Assembly: GCF_029407905.1 (NCBI RefSeq)
Contig: NW_026577902.1
Location: 806,001 to 870,000, forward strand
Direction of reading: 5' to 3'
DNA: 64,000 nt
Source: Bubalus kerabau
Taxonomy: Eukaryota; Chordata; Mammalia; Artiodactyla; Bovidae
The notes under the pieces are model-generated. The model made no database searches. It saw only the letters and a program-made list of their open reading frames with translations, and was not told the DNA's origin. This document shows, piece by piece, positions 1 to 12,450 of the stretch (the stretch's first letter is position 1; every line of letters starts with the position of its first letter). Both the position numbers and the translations under genes were made by a program.

Positions 1-809
1 TGATTACTGGCTGGATCTGTCTCCCTCCTTTTCATTCCCCCCTTTTATCCTTCTGGCCACCTCTGTCTCCTTCCTCCTTCTTCTCATCTCTGTATAACTC
101 TGTGAACATCTCTGAGCGGTCCAGTTGTGGAGTGCACATAAGGAAGTGACTACTGGCCAGCCCACTCTCTCCACTATTGATTCCACCTGATCTCATTTGG
201 GTCACCTCTAACTCCCTCCTCCCTCTTCTCTTCTCCATGTAATGCTGTGAACCTTTCTGAGTGACCCTCACAGTAGAGAAACTTTTCTTCTTTAACGTAG
301 ATGTTTTATCAATGGTGCTGTATAGAAGGAGAAGTTTTGAAACTACTGTAAAAGTAAGACAGATAACTGGAAGCAGGAGGCTTAAGTCCAAACCCTGACT
401 CCAGGGAACTCCTGACTCCAAGGAACATTAATTGACAGGAGCTCATCAAATGCCTCCATACCGACACTGAAATCAAGCACCACACAAGGGCCAACAAGTT
501 CCAGGGCAAGACATACCAAGCCAATTCTCCAGCAACAAAGGAACGCAGCCCTGAGCTTCAAGATACAGGCTGCCCAAAGTCACCCCAAAACCACAAACAT
601 CTCATAACTCATTACTGGACACTTCATTGCACTCCAGAGAGAAGAAATACAGCTCCACCCACCAGAACACGGACACAAGCTTCCCTAACCAGGAAACCTT
701 GACAAGACACCTGTACAAACCCACACACAGCGAGGAAATGCCACAGTAAAGAACTCCACAAACTGCCAGAATACAGAAAGGACACCCCAAACTCAGCAAT
801 TTAAACAAG
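1..809 (+). promoter_or_regulatory. L1 5' UTR (partial)
   Basis: Non-coding stretch upstream of the ORF1 remnant. It begins with pyrimidine-rich DNA (about 1-240) and continues into A/C-rich sequence up to the ATG at 810. In L1 elements this region holds the internal promoter. No promoter motif was identified with confidence, and the first bases of the element are probably missing. Confidence 0.65.
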
Positions 810-1746
810 ATGAGACAGAGGAATACCCAGCAGATAAAGGAACAGGATAAATGCCCACCAAACCAAACAAAAGAGGAAGAGATAGGGAATCTACCTGATA
901 AAGAATTCCGAGTAAGGATAGTGAAATGGATCTAAAATCTTGAAATTAAAATGGAATCACAGATAAATAGCCTGGAGACAAGGATTGAGAAGATGCAAGA
1001 AAGGTTTAACAAGGACCTAGAAGAAATAAAAAAAGAGTCAATATATAATGAATAATGCAATAAATGAAATTAAAAACACTCTGGAGGCAACAAATAGTAG
1101 AATAACAGAGGCAGAAGATAGGATCAGTGAATTCGAAGATAGAATGGTAGAAATAAATGAATCAGAGAGGATACATGAAAAACGAATTAAAAGAAATGAG
1201 CACAATCTCAGAGACCTCCAGGACAATATTAAACGCTACAACATTCGAATCATAGGGGTCCCAGAAGAAGAAGACAAAAAGAAAGACCGTGAGAAAATAC
1301 TTGAGGAGATAATAGTTGAAAACTTCCCTAAAATGGGGAAGGAAATACTCACTCAAGTCCAAGAAACCCAGAGAGTCCCAAACAGGATAAAGCCAAGGCG
1401 AAACCCCCCAAGACACATATTAATCACATTAACAAAAACCAAACACAAAGAACAAATATGAAAAGCAGCAAGGGAAAAACAACAAATAACACACAAGGGA
1501 ATTGCCATAAGGATAACAGCTGATCTTTCAATAGAAACTCTTCAAGCAAGGAGGGAATGGCAAGACATACTTAAAATGATGAAAGAAAATAACCTACAGC
1601 CCAGATTATTGTACCCAGCAAGGATCTCATTCAAGTATGAATGAGAAATCAAAAGCTTTTCAGACAAGCAAAAGCTGAGAGAATTCTGCACCACCAAACC
1701 AGCTCTCCAACAAATACTAAACAGGAAACACAAAAACGGTGTATAA
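810..1746 (+). pseudogene. L1 ORF1 (RNA-binding protein) pseudogene
   Basis: Remnant of the L1 ORF1 protein, the RNA chaperone that coats L1 RNA. The best open block is 1048-1461, with a heptad-like coiled-coil stretch (NNAINEIKNTLEATNSRITE) followed by the RRM-like part (KRYNIRIIGVPEEE). The C-terminal domain is readable after the stop (LSIETLQARREW region, about 1525-1560). The frame is broken by a TAA near 932, a frameshift around 1027-1050, a TGA at 1459-1461, and a TGA at 1642-1644. The natural stop is TAA at 1744-1746, 25 bp before the ORF2 ATG. Confidence 0.85.
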
Positions 1747-1771
1747 ATTCAAACCCCAAACAATAAAGTAA

Positions 1772-4700
1772 ATGGCAATGGGATCATACTTATCAGTAAT
1801 TACCTTAAACGTAAATGGGTTGAATGCTCCAACCAAAAGACAAAGACTGGCTGAATGGATACAAAAACAAGACCCCTACATATGTTGTCTACAAGAGACC
1901 CACCTCAAAACAGGGGATACATACAGACTGAAAGTGAAGGGCTGGAAAAAGATTTTCCATGCAAATAGGGACCAAAAGAAAGCAGGAGTAGCGATACTCA
2001 TATCAGATAAAATAGACTTTAAAACAAAGGCTGTGAAAAGAGACAAAGATGGTCACTACATAATGATCAAAGGATCAATCCAAGAAGAAGATATAACAAT
2101 TATAAATATATATGCACCCAACGTGGGAGCACCACAGTATGTAAGACAAATGCTAACAAGTATGAAAGGAGAAATTAACACTAACACAATAATAGTTGGA
2201 GATTTTAATACCCCACTCACACCTATGGATAGATCAACTAAACAGAAATTTAACAAGGAAACACAAACTTTAAATGATACAATAGACCAGTTAGACCTAA
2301 TTGATATCTATAGGACATTTCATCCCAAAACAATGAATTTCAACTTTTTCTAAAGTGCACATGGAACCTTCTCCAGGATAGATCACATCCTGGGCCATAA
2401 AGCTAGCATTGGTAAATTCAAAAAAATAGAAATCATTCCAAGCATCTTTTCTGACCACAATGCAGTAAGATTAGATCTCAATTAGAGGAGAAAAACTATT
2501 AAAAATTCCAACATATGGAGGCTGAACAACACGCTGCTGACTAACCAACAAATCACAGAAGAAATCAAAAAAGAAATCAAAATTTGCATAGAAACGGATG
2601 AAAATGAAAACACAACAACCCAAAACTTGTGGGACACGGTAAAAGCAGTCCTAAGGGGAAAGTTCATAGCAATACAGGCACACCTCAAGAAACAAGAAAA
2701 AAGTCAAATAAATAAACTAACTCTACACCTAAAGCAACTAGAAAAGGAAGAAATGAAGAACCCCAGGGTTAGTAGAAGGAAAGAAATCTTAAAAATTAGA
2801 GCAGAAATAAATGCAAAAGAAACAAAAGAGACCATAGCAAAAATCAACAAAACCAAAAGCTGGTTCTTTGAAACGATAAATAAAATTGACAAACCATTAG
2901 CCAGACTCATCAAGAAACAAAGGGAGAAAAATCAAATCAATAAAATTAGAAATGAAAATGGAGAGATCACAACAGAAAACACAGAAATACAAAGGATCAT
3001 AAGAGACTACTATCAACAATTATATGCCAATAAAATGGACAACGTGGAAGAAATGGACAAATTCTTAGAAAAGTACAACTTTCCAAAACTGGACCAGGGA
3101 AGAAATAGAAAATCTTAACAGACCCATCACAAGCACGGAAATGGAAACTGTAACCAAAAATCTTCCAGCCAACAAAAGCCCAGGTCCAGACGGCTTCACA
3201 GCTGAATTCTACGAAAAATTTAGAGAAGAGCTAACACCTATCCTGCTCAAACTCTTCCAGAAAATTGCAGAGGAAGGTAAACTTCCAAACTCATTCTATG
3301 AGGCCACCATCAGCCTAATACCAAAACCTGACAAAGATCCCACAAAAAAAGAAAACTACAGGCCAATATCACTGATGACATAGATGCAAATATCCTTAAC
3401 AAAATTCTAGCAATCAGAATCCAACAACACATTAAAAAGATCATACACCATGACCAAGTGGGCTTTATCCCAGGGATGCAAGGATTCTTCAATATCCGCA
3501 AATCAATCAATGTAATACACCACCTTAACAAATTGAAAAATAAAAACCATATGATTTTCTCAATAGATGCAGAGAAAGCCTTTGACAAAATTCAACATCC
3601 ATTTATGATTAAAAACTCTCCAGAAAGCAGGAATAGAAGGAACATACTTCAACATACTAAAAGCTATATATGAGAAACCCACAGCAAACATTATCCTCAA
3701 TGGTGAAAAATTGAAAGCATTTCCTCTAAAGTCAGGAACTAGACAAGGGTGCCCACTTTCACCATTACTATTCAACATAGCTTTGGAAGTTTTGGCCACA
3801 GCAATCAGAGCAGAAAAAGAAACAAAAGGAATCCAAATTGGAAAAGAAGAAGTAAAACTCTCACTGTTTGCAGATGACATGATCCTCTACATAGAAATCC
3901 CTAAAGACTCCACCAGAAAATCACTAGAACTAGTCAATGACTATAGTAAAGTTGCAGGATATAAAATCAACACACATAAATCCCTTGAATTCCTATACAC
4001 TAATAATGAGAAAACAGAAAGAGAAATTAAGGAAACAATTTCATTCACCATTGCAACGGAAAGAATAAAATACTTAGGAATATACCTACCTAAAGAAACT
4101 AAAGACCTATATATAGAAAACTATAAAACACTGGTGAAAGAAATCAAAGAGGACACTAATAGGTGGAGAAATATACCATGTTCATGGATTGGAAGAATCA
4201 ATATAGTGAAAATGAGTATACTACCCAAGGCAATTTATAGATTCAATGCAATCCCTATCAAGCTACCAACAGTATTCTTCACAGAGCTAGAACAAATAAT
4301 TTCACAATTTGTATGGAAATACAAAAAACCTCGAATAGCCAAAGCGATCTTGAGAAAGAAGAATGGAACTGGAGGAATCAACCTACCTGATTTCAGGCTC
4401 CGCTACAAAGCCACAGTTATCAAGACAGTATGGTACTGGCACAAAGACAGAAATATAGATTAGTGGAACGAAATAGAAAGCCCAGAGATAAATCCACACA
4501 CATATGGACACCTTATCTTTGACAAAGGAGGCAAAAATATACAATGGATTAAAGACAATCTCTTTAACAAGTAGTGCTGGGAAATCTGGTCAACCACTTG
4601 TAAAAGAATGAAACTAGAACACTTTCTAACACAATACACAAAAATAAACTCAAAATGGATTAAAGATCTAAACGTAAGACCAGAAACTATAAAACTCCTA

Positions 4701-5600
4701 GAGGAGAACATAGGCAAAACACTCTCTGAAATACATCACAGCAGGATCCTCTATGACCCACCTCCCAGAATATTGGAAATAAAAACAAAAATAAACAAAT
4801 GGGACCTAATTAACCTTAAAAGCTTCTGCACATCAAAGCAAACTATTAGCAAGGTGAAAAGACAGCCTTCGGAATGGGAGAAAATAATAGGAAATGAAGC
4901 AACTGACAAACAACTAATCTCAAAAATATACAAGCAACTCCTACAGCTCAACTCCAGAAAAATAGATGACCCAATCAAAAAATGGGCCAAAGAACTAAAT
5001 AGACATTTCTCCAAAGAAGACATACAGATGGCTAACAAACACATGAAAAGATGCTCAAAATCACTCATTATCATAGAAATGCAAATCAAAACCACTATGA
5101 GGTACCATTTCACGCCAGTCAGAATGGCTGCAATCCAAAAGTCTACAAATAATAAATGCTGGAGAGGGTGTGGAGAAAAGGGAACCCTCTTACACTGTTG
5201 GTGGGAATGCAAACTAGTACAGCCACTATAGAGAACAGTGTGGAGATTCCTTAAACAACTGGAAATAGAACTGCCTTATGATCCAGCAATCCCACTGCTG
5301 GGCATACACACTGAGGAAACCAGAAGGGAAAGAGACACGTGTACCCCAGTGTTCATTGCAGCACTGTTTCTAATAGCCAGGACATGGAAGCAACCTAGAT
5401 GTCCATCAGCAGATGAATGGATAAGAAAGCTGTGGTACATATACACAATGGAGTATTACTCCGCCATTAAAAAGAATAGAATGAATCAGTTCTAATGAGG
5501 TGGATGAAACTGGAGCCTATTATACAGAGTGAAGTAAGCCAGAAAGAAAAACACCAATACAGTATACTAACGCATATATATGGAACTTTGAAAGACGGTA
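1772..5600 (+). pseudogene. L1 ORF2 (endonuclease/reverse transcriptase) pseudogene
   Basis: Decayed ORF2, the enzyme that nicks target DNA and reverse transcribes L1 RNA. Domains in order: the APE-type endonuclease at 1772-2490, with LNVNGLN, the QETH glutamate, IYAPN, VGDFNTPL, and later DHILGHK and SDHNA; reverse transcriptase at about 2627-4463, with the catalytic FADDMILY motif near 3867-3890; and a C-terminal region at 4608-5495 ending in the MEYYSAIKK block. Disruptions include TAA at 2351-2353 inside the endonuclease, TAG near 2483, and frameshifts or stops near 3116, 3381, 3671, 4461, 5229 and 5493. The 3' limit is approximate because the frame stays open to 5731. Confidence 0.9.
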
Positions 5601-5940
5601 ACAATAACCCTGAGTACGAGACAGCAAAAGAGACACTGATGTATAGAAGAGTCTTATGGACTCTGTGGGAGAGGGAGAAGGTGGGAAGATTTGGGAGAAT
5701 GGCATTGAAACATGTAAAATATCATGTATGAAAAGAGTTGCCAGTCCAGGTTTGATGCATGACACTGGATGCTTGGGGCTAGTGCACTGGGACGACCCAG
5801 AGGGATGCTATGGGGGGGGGGAGGAGGGAGGAGGGTTCAGGATGGGGAGCACATGTATACCTGAGGCAGATTCATTTTGATATTTGGAAAAACTAATACA
5901 ATTATGTAAAGTTTAAAAATAAAATAAAATTAAAAAAAAA
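5600..5940 (+). other. L1 3' UTR with G-rich tract and A-rich tail
   Basis: Non-coding 3' end. It contains a long purine tract with a run of nine or more G (about 5811-5845), typical of mammalian L1 3' UTRs and able to form a G-quadruplex. An A-rich tail (AAATAAAATAAAATT plus an A run) ends at about 5940, where satellite I starts. Confidence 0.8.
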
Positions 5941-8353
5941 ATCCACAGGAGGCTTGACTCCCTTTAGGCCACTCAGTGGTCTCCAAGAAATACCCGTCGG
6001 GACTCGAGAGCAGAGCAGAGTCCTTTCCTTCCTCTCGAGATGAGGTCTGACTCCTCGGGTGCGTCTAAAATGCAACCCCGAGATCTCTGTCGCCCCTGGA
6101 GAGGAACATTAGGTCCTGGACACAAGCTTAGATGAGGTCTCTTTTGCCCTGAAGTGACTCGAGAGCAATCCCTAGCTCTCTCTCGCAACTCCAATGGAAG
6201 ATTGGACTTCCCTGGGCCAACACAAGAGGAAGCCTGAATTCCCCATCGTAACTCGAGAATCCCGCCGAAACTCGAGAAAAACCACATGGTTACCCTGTCA
6301 TCGCAAGATGAGGCCCTTGCCCGCTACAGCGTCTAAAGAGAAGTCCCAGGTTTCTTCTTGAAGTGTTTTCACACTTCAAGTGTGAAAACTTGGCACCCTT
6401 GATGCGATTCCAAAAGTTCCCCGACACCCTGGTCTCTCTCGAGGGGAACACCGAGGTTCCTGGTATGACTTCATCTGAGCCACTTCTCCCCTCCTGATTG
6501 CGACTGGAGGGTCGACTCCCGTGCTTTGTCTGGAAGGGGTTCCCAACCTTCCCAGCGCACCTCAGGATGAGGCCGGTCTAACGAGAATATTTGAGACGTA
6601 GCTTCATGGGTGGTAACACATGCTGAAAGACCCCGATTCCCCGGTCCACTCTTGATAAGAACCCGATGCCCGGACACCTCTTGAAAGGCAACCCTGTGGA
6701 AGAAGGCACAACACGAAGGGGCACTGACACCCTCGTGCATCGTCCGGAAAAACCCGCAGATTCCAAACACAGTTCAACATGTTGCCTGTCACCCCGTGAA
6801 TAACTCGAGAGGCAAGCGGAGTTCCATTCCTCCTTACAAGACGAGGCCTGACTCTCCTGTCCCAACTCTGCAGGGACCCTGCGATCAGAGTCAGAAATGG
6901 AGACGAACCCTGAGGTTCCTGCCTCCACTCGAGATGAGGCCCTCTTCTATTGCACCAAACCCAGTGGAGTCCCGAGAGGGCCCTCCCAACTCCAGGGTAT
7001 CCTTGACTTCTCAGAGGCACACTGAGAAGCTCCCTGAGGCCACCGGCACTAGTCGAGGGAACCCAGGGCTTACTGCCGTGACCCAAGAAACACCTTGAAA
7101 GTCCTTCTTTAACGGTTCTTGAGGCCCGATACACCTTCCATGACTCTAGAGCAATGACGCGCTCCCCCTCACAATGCGCATGGAGACGTGACTTCCCAAG
7201 CGCCACATGAGAGGCTCCCTGAGCTCCCCGTAGTACCTCATGAGAAACCCCACACTGGCGCTGCAGCTCGAGAAAACCCACGAGACGCCCCCTTCATCGC
7301 GAGATGATGGCCTTCTTTTCCTGCATGGCCTGGAGAGCAATCACGAGTCCTCTCTCCAAACTCCACAGGAGGCTTGACTCCCTTTAGGCCACTCAGTGGG
7401 CTCCAAGAGATACCCGTCGCAACTCGAGAGGAGAGTGGAGTCCTTCGCTTCCCCTCGAGACAAGGACTGACTCCCCGGGTGCATCAGGAAAGCAACCCCG
7501 AGATCCCTGTCCCCCCTGGAGACGAACATTATGTCCTGGACACAAGCCTAGATAAGGTCTCTTTTGCCCTGCAGTAACTCAAGCGCAATCCCTAGCTCTC
7601 CCTCGCAACTCGAATGGAAGACTGGACTTCCCTGGGCCAACACAAGAGGAAGCCGGAATTTCCTGACCTAACTCGAGAATCCCGCCACAACTCGAGAAAA
7701 ACGACGTGGTTAACCCGTCACCACAAGATGAGGCCCTTGCCAGCTACAGCGTCTCAAGAGAAGTCTCACGTTCCGTCTTGAAGTTTGAAACGGTACTTAG
7801 CACCTTTGATGTGACTCCAAAAGTTCCCCGACATCCCAGTTTTACTCGAGGGGAACATCGAGGTTCCCGGCACCACTTCATCTGAGCCCCTTCTCCCCTC
7901 CTGATAGGGACAAGAGGGTCGATTCACTTGCTTTGTCTGAAAGGGTTACCGACCTTCCTGGTGCACCTCAGGTTGAGGTCTGTCTCAAGAAGAAATTCGA
8001 GACGTAGGCTTGTGGGTGGTGCCACATGCCGAAAGACACTGATTTCCTGGTCTGCTCTTGATAAGAATCTGAAGGCTGGATACCTCTTCGAAGGCAACCC
8101 TGTGTATGAAGGCAAAAAACGAAGGGGAACTGACACCCCCATGCATCGTCCGGATAAAACCGCAGGTTCCACACACAGCTCGACAAGTGGCCTGTTATCC
8201 GGTGAACAACTCGAGAGTCCAGTGGAGTTCCATTCCTCCACACAAGACGAGGCCTGACTCTCCTGTCCTAACTCTGTAGGGACTCTGTGTTCAGAGTCAG
8301 AAATGGAGAGCAACCCTGAGGTTCCTGCTTCAAATCGAGATGAGGCCCTCTTC
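5941..8353 (+). repeat. Satellite I (bovine 1.715-like) block 1
   Basis: Tandem repeat with a unit of about 1.4 kb: the landmark GATGAGGCCCTCTTC recurs at about 6934 and 8339. The unit is built from diverged short sub-repeats rich in ACTCGAGA. Published bovine satellite I has a unit of about 1402 bp, against about 0.8 kb in sheep and goat, which points to Bovinae. This block is the more diverged, CpG-poorer version. The L1 lies on its left. On its right it stops at CTCTTC (8348-8353), the target duplication of ERV-1. No gene is present. Confidence 0.9.
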
Positions 8354-9647
8354 TGACAAGGTCCAGCCTCGGCTGGTCCAGGGTTTTCGAAGGGGAGACA
8401 GAGTAGGCGACCTATTGATTTATTTATCGAAGATATAAAGAGTAATAGAATGAGGATAGCTCAGTAGGAAAATTTAGTGGAGAAAAGAAGCTGAGTAGCT
8501 TGGTTTATGCGGAAAATCAGTATAACCCGTGACACCAGGTTAGCTCTGACCACGGAGGCCGCAGGCTCCCTCTCGAATAGCGAAAAGTGCCCCACCTTAG
8601 ACACCTTCTCAAGTGGTCTTCGAAGCCCAGGCAAATAAATGGTCGCAGAGGATATCCGCGCTCCAGATGGACACTCATCTGAAAATTGAGGGGAAGAATG
8701 ACATTAGGAGACTAAGCGTTGGCAATCAAGGCCCGTAGCTTTATTTTCAACAGGGGTTTTTATACCCTAAGTTACACATAGAGGATAATGGGGATGCAAA
8801 GACAGCAGCCTTTGATCCTTATCAAAAACCAGAGTTTCTCTCCTGCAAATGTATCGTATACAAATGGTTTAGGTGATTTACATCATCTTCTAGCCAGAAG
8901 ACCTATTAACATTTTATGACTCTTGACAAAGACTTATCAACCGTAAGACTTATTTTCTCTAAGAGTAATTATTTTAAGGTTTGGCCCCATCTTTCGAAGA
9001 TAAAATTGCATTCCTATAGGGCAGATGTGTAATGGGCTTACAACAAAGGAAATAATTTATTACCTTAAGGGTCTAAAGTTAGTAACACCAAGGCCACTAC
9101 TTATTTCTTCTACATACCAACTATATTAATTAATACACATTCAAGGATACAATTCAGGGGATGTGGAAACTTGGCAACAAGCATTGGTTCATCAATGAAA
9201 TCTTTTACTAGTTTTATTTTGACAGTTTCTAACTCTCTGAGAGGCTCTAAGCTATTTGAATATCTTAAGCTTCCCGTGCCTCTCGAGGCTCGGAGACTGT
9301 AAACAATTGTATGCATTGCTGTAGGAGACCGGGTAAACTTGTCAGGCGAGTTAGAGAGCCATCTGACGTGTTTGGATTTAAACACTCCTAATTGCCCAGG
9401 AACTTTATTAATTGGAGCTGTAAGTTAGCTCTTTGACAGAGAGAGTGAGATGGTGGTGGGGGACAGCCCCCAGTAAAGTCAGAGGGGAGAGCACAAAGCA
9501 ATAAAGTAGGCAGACTCTGGTTTTGGGGGGTAGATGCTCAAGAATATCCGGGAGGACTCCCGAGGCTCGATCCCGCCTTTGTGTATGCCCAGCCTCCTTC
9601 CTCATGACCTTTGTCACGAGTGGAATGTCTCTCGCCGGCTCCCGGCA
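8354..9647 (-). repeat. ERV-1 3' LTR
   Basis: Minus-strand LTR of 1294 bp, TG...CA in sense. A TATAAAA box (complement of 8757-8763) and an AATAAA signal about 13 bp downstream (complement of the TTTATT in 8738-8746) mark U3/R. The sequence parallels the 5' LTR throughout, with scattered substitutions. U3 holds a 91-codon open frame (9110-9385, minus) that is also open in the 5' LTR. Confidence 0.92.
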
Positions 9648-9661
9648 TCTCCCCGTTTTTT
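9648..9661 (-). promoter_or_regulatory. ERV-1 polypurine tract
   Basis: Sense sequence AAAAAACGGGGAGA lies directly against the 3' LTR. It is the expected plus-strand primer of a retrovirus. A C interrupts the purine run that is unbroken in ERV-2. Confidence 0.85.
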
Positions 9662-10320
9662 ATTTCTTAAAACAGCCAGATGTAGCTCAGTCGCGAGCCT
9701 CTGAATACTCTGCCGAAGAATCCTGACAATACAAGGAAGAATGATTATGAGAAGCAGAATTAAAGCAGCCACCGCAGCATAGCTAAAGACATTAGACAGA
9801 ATATTCTTTCCTGAGATGTAGTTAGGGAAAGTATGGAAGAAATCATTTGCTGTTACAGCAGCAGTAAAATCTAATCGGGAGTGCTCCATGGTTGCTATTT
9901 GATAGTGAAGTTTCCCTACGTCTCAACCAATGTCAGAGCTGTTCCAGATACCTGAAATATGGTTTTTAATCTTTTCCCATTCAAAATCTGTCTCATTTAC
10001 TTTCAGGGGTGTTCCACATATCCACTGATAGTCAGCATGACAAGACAATGCCATTTTCACCTTTAAAGCCTGCAATTCAGTCCCAATATGTATTACTGCT
10101 TCCTCTAGGGTGTCTACCCTCATTTCTAATTTTCTCTCTATAGCTTCCTGTGTTGCCAATGTTAAAGAAACATTTGTGGACATAGAATCAACATATTGAG
10201 CAGTATGTACTTGTTGAGTCAATGATATTGCTGCCACAGTAACAGAAGTGATTGCACTTATCAAAGCTGCTGTTCCCAAGATAAGCCCACAAACCGTCGT
10301 GTTTGCATTAAATCCTGTAG
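9662..10320 (-). pseudogene. ERV-1 env transmembrane (TM) subunit remnant
   Basis: One reading frame broken by a TGA at about 9921-9923 covers most of a betaretroviral TM subunit. The 9923-10279 part has a small-residue, fusion-peptide-like start (ILGTAALISAITS), a glutamine-rich heptad segment and paired cysteines (SCHADYQWIC). The part ending near 9614 has a membrane span (AALILLLIIILPCIV) and a short basic tail that runs into the LTR. The surface subunit is absent: its place is taken by the TIMP2-like segment. Not functional as it stands. Confidence 0.85.
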
Positions 10321-10428
10321 TTGTTGTAATACAGCAAGACCATAATTCAATAAGTGGTTACATCATAAGATAAGGTGGATGTTGTAGCATTACAAAGGAG
10401 CAAACATTATATTGAGGGTTTAAACAAG

Positions 10429-10797
10429 ATGAACCAGGGAGCAGCTGTAGGCGTCAGCCCGGGGGAGCAGTGTCCCCAGCATCAGGAGGCAGAACGCGAG
10501 CGGCAGGCTGTGGACCCAGGCGCCTATGGTGGGCGGAGGGGCAGGGTTCGTGGTTTAGGGCTAGCCGCCACTGCTTGGGCTCAGGGCGGTCCCCTCTCGC
10601 CGGTGGGGCCACGCTGGTCTGGACGGCACTCCGCGGGCGCGCTTTCCTCTCTGGCCCTCACTCGCTGCACAGACTTCTTTGCTCTAGGTCACGGGGTGCA
10701 GAGAGGTGGGTGCGAGGCGCTGCTGGTGGCGCGGAGGCGAGAGCTGGCTGGGGGAGGGGAAGCGAGCGAGTGCGCGCGCCGCGAACCTGGTCTTTGG
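10429..10797 (-). pseudogene. TIMP2: Captured host segment: TIMP2 5' UTR plus signal-peptide exon, broken
   Basis: CpG-rich segment inside ERV-1, in viral sense, absent from ERV-2 at the matching place. Reading the minus strand from 10527, a start codon mutated to ATA in a good context (CCGCCCACC) is followed by a signal peptide, with SLPLAFCLL then GTLLPRADA, and then YSCSLVH. This matches the TIMP2 signal peptide and mature N terminus as I know them (LPLAFCLL, LLPRADA, CSCSPVH). Changes include loss of ATG, the first mature cysteine changed to Tyr (codon 10447-10449), and CpG-decay substitutions. After the His codon (10429-10431) viral sequence resumes and a TAA follows three codons on. About 270 bp upstream is GC-rich and fits a 5' UTR. 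The family call is confident. The exact 5' edge is approximate. Confidence 0.82.
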
Positions 10798-11082
10798 GGA
10801 ATGTGACATGACGAATTTGTCTGAGATCCAAACCGGAGAATCTGCATTCTGTAGAAATATACAAGCATACCCTCTCCCACATGTTAGCAAAACATCTGGC
10901 CTTTTTCACTCTCCCGTAAGGAGGCCTTTTTACTTGACCAGGGGCCGAGTCGTAGCCTGTAATTCAGGCATCTAGTGTCTCATCATTGTAGTCTGCCCCT
11001 GTGTGTTTACGTTTAAGTGATTAATTACAATTGGAACATAACTTCACTATTTGTCTAGCTGTTTCCCTATGGATATGTTAAT
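10798..11082 (-). other. ERV-1 pol/env junction remnant
   Basis: Diverged sequence with partial similarity to the ERV-2 integrase/env overlap (the shared GGAGAATCTGCAT segment near 10836-10849 pairs with 25922-25935). No open frame of note. Integrase, present in ERV-2, has been deleted here. Confidence 0.55.
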
Positions 11083-11690
11083 TTAGGTCTAATGTTTAGT
11101 TTAGGTCTCTGTATAAATTTAAGTAATAAATGTATAACCTCCTTATCTCATTTTGGTATACAGGTATACAGATATACCTAAATGCAAAATGCATTTATAT
11201 ATGTATTTATATATGGCAACAAGTATAAAGTTATTGACATATAATATATATAAATCAATATACTTGAATTAATCTTTATAATTAATATATTAATTAATAT
11301 ATATTACAACAATACAACACATACACAGCTAATACCAACCAACACAAACCAATATACTGTAATAATACATGTCACACATTTATAATTATACAGTATATAG
11401 AACATATATCATCACAGCACATCAATCCATACCAATTAATATCAGCCACACACACATTATATTACTGCCATATATATTTAATTATACAGTATATATATGT
11501 GTGTGTGTATATAGTATACATATTAATTTATATACAAATTAATTAAGTATAGATCTATAAATAGAATTAGGTATACCTTTATTGTATTTTATTTATACCC
11601 ATACCTAATTAGGCAAACTGTAATTAGGCAAATACATTTATATTATGTATTTATAACAATATATAAAGTATTGTTAAATGTACCACCTGT
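11083..11690. repeat. AT-rich filler shared by both proviruses (copy in ERV-1)
   Basis: About 600 bp of AT-rich, TATA/ACAC-patterned DNA without coding potential, sitting where reverse transcriptase should be. It aligns well by eye with 27523-28108 in ERV-2, including the same short blocks in the same order. It was therefore present in their common ancestor. Confidence 0.8.
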
Positions 11691-11744
11691 ACAGCATCTC
11701 CACCCCACATACCACTTTCTCTAATCCCACCAACTCATTTTCAG

Positions 11745-12450
11745 TATTATGTGTTGGCCAGGAGCTGGGCCAGTCTTTCTCAGCAATGTTAAGAGACGTC
11801 TGTTCCTGTGTCTAATAGCCCTGGCGTTTTATTCTCTTGAATTAAAAGATCTTTTAAAGGCCTTGGAACTGTAATTTCCTGCACCCAAAAGGCTAGATCA
11901 CTAGATCCAAATGTTTTGTGGCTCTTAGATTGAGAAGTCAAGTTTTTCCTTGTCTGATAGTAAGGTAAAAGTAAAAGCTGTGTTACTCTTTGACCTTTAT
12001 TAATTTGTACAGTTTTGATAGGCAGTGAGATCAAGACTTTAATTTCTCAATATCATCAGAATCTACTACACCATGCACCAGCGAAATTTCTTTTCTTTCT
12101 TTTTTTTTATTTAATTTTTTTTTAAAAGAAAGCGAGCTACGCCCCAGGACAAATCTTACAATGTCCTCAGATAGGGGGCCAGCCACTCCGGTTGGAATTG
12201 GAGTAAGCGGCACATCAGGGGTTAATATTGTTATTAAATCTCCTTGCCTTTTCGCTTTTCTCCTAGCCTGGGTGAGACCCCCCTGAGGGAGTTTTCTCCA
12301 AGGAGCACACTCTGCATATTGTGTACTAAAAGCTCCTTTGTTTAAAAAACTTTTTATCTTCCTCAGTCTTAGGCAACATTTTGGGAGGCTTTGGGGGCAA
12401 AGTGGGGAACTCCTGGGTCCTGGGAGGCACAATCGAAGGCGGTGGCAGTC
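11745..12450 (-). pseudogene. ERV-1 dUTPase/protease (pro) remnant
   Basis: Minus-strand remnant of the betaretroviral pro gene. The 12031-12432 frame holds a dUTPase-like core (PTGVAGPLSEDIVRFVLGRS and VVDSDD). After a frameshift near 12034 the next frame (11789-12034) gives the dUTPase end (KGQRVTQLLLLPY) and the aspartic protease start with the active site LLDTGTDVS, then TAA at 11789-11791. The same stop at the same place is present in ERV-2 (29118-29120). Non-functional. Confidence 0.8.

Larger units (their letters stand above)
1..5940 (+). mobile_element. LINE-1 (ruminant L1), near full length, decayed
   Basis: Contiguous L1 in sense orientation: 5' UTR (1-809), ORF1 remnant, ORF2 remnant with endonuclease, reverse transcriptase and C-terminal region, 3' UTR with a G-rich tract, and an A-rich tail near 5920-5940. 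The tail abuts satellite I directly (from about 5941), so the element inserted into the satellite array. The 5' end lies outside or at the window edge, so the target-site duplication cannot be checked. Both ORFs carry several stops and frameshifts, so the copy is dead. Assignment to a ruminant L1 subfamily rests on general similarity and not on alignment. Confidence 0.93.

Noticed and set aside
10375..10975. Several overlapping plus-strand frames in the CpG-rich part of ERV-1
   Set aside because: They are antisense shadows of the TIMP2-like segment, which makes sense only on the minus strand.
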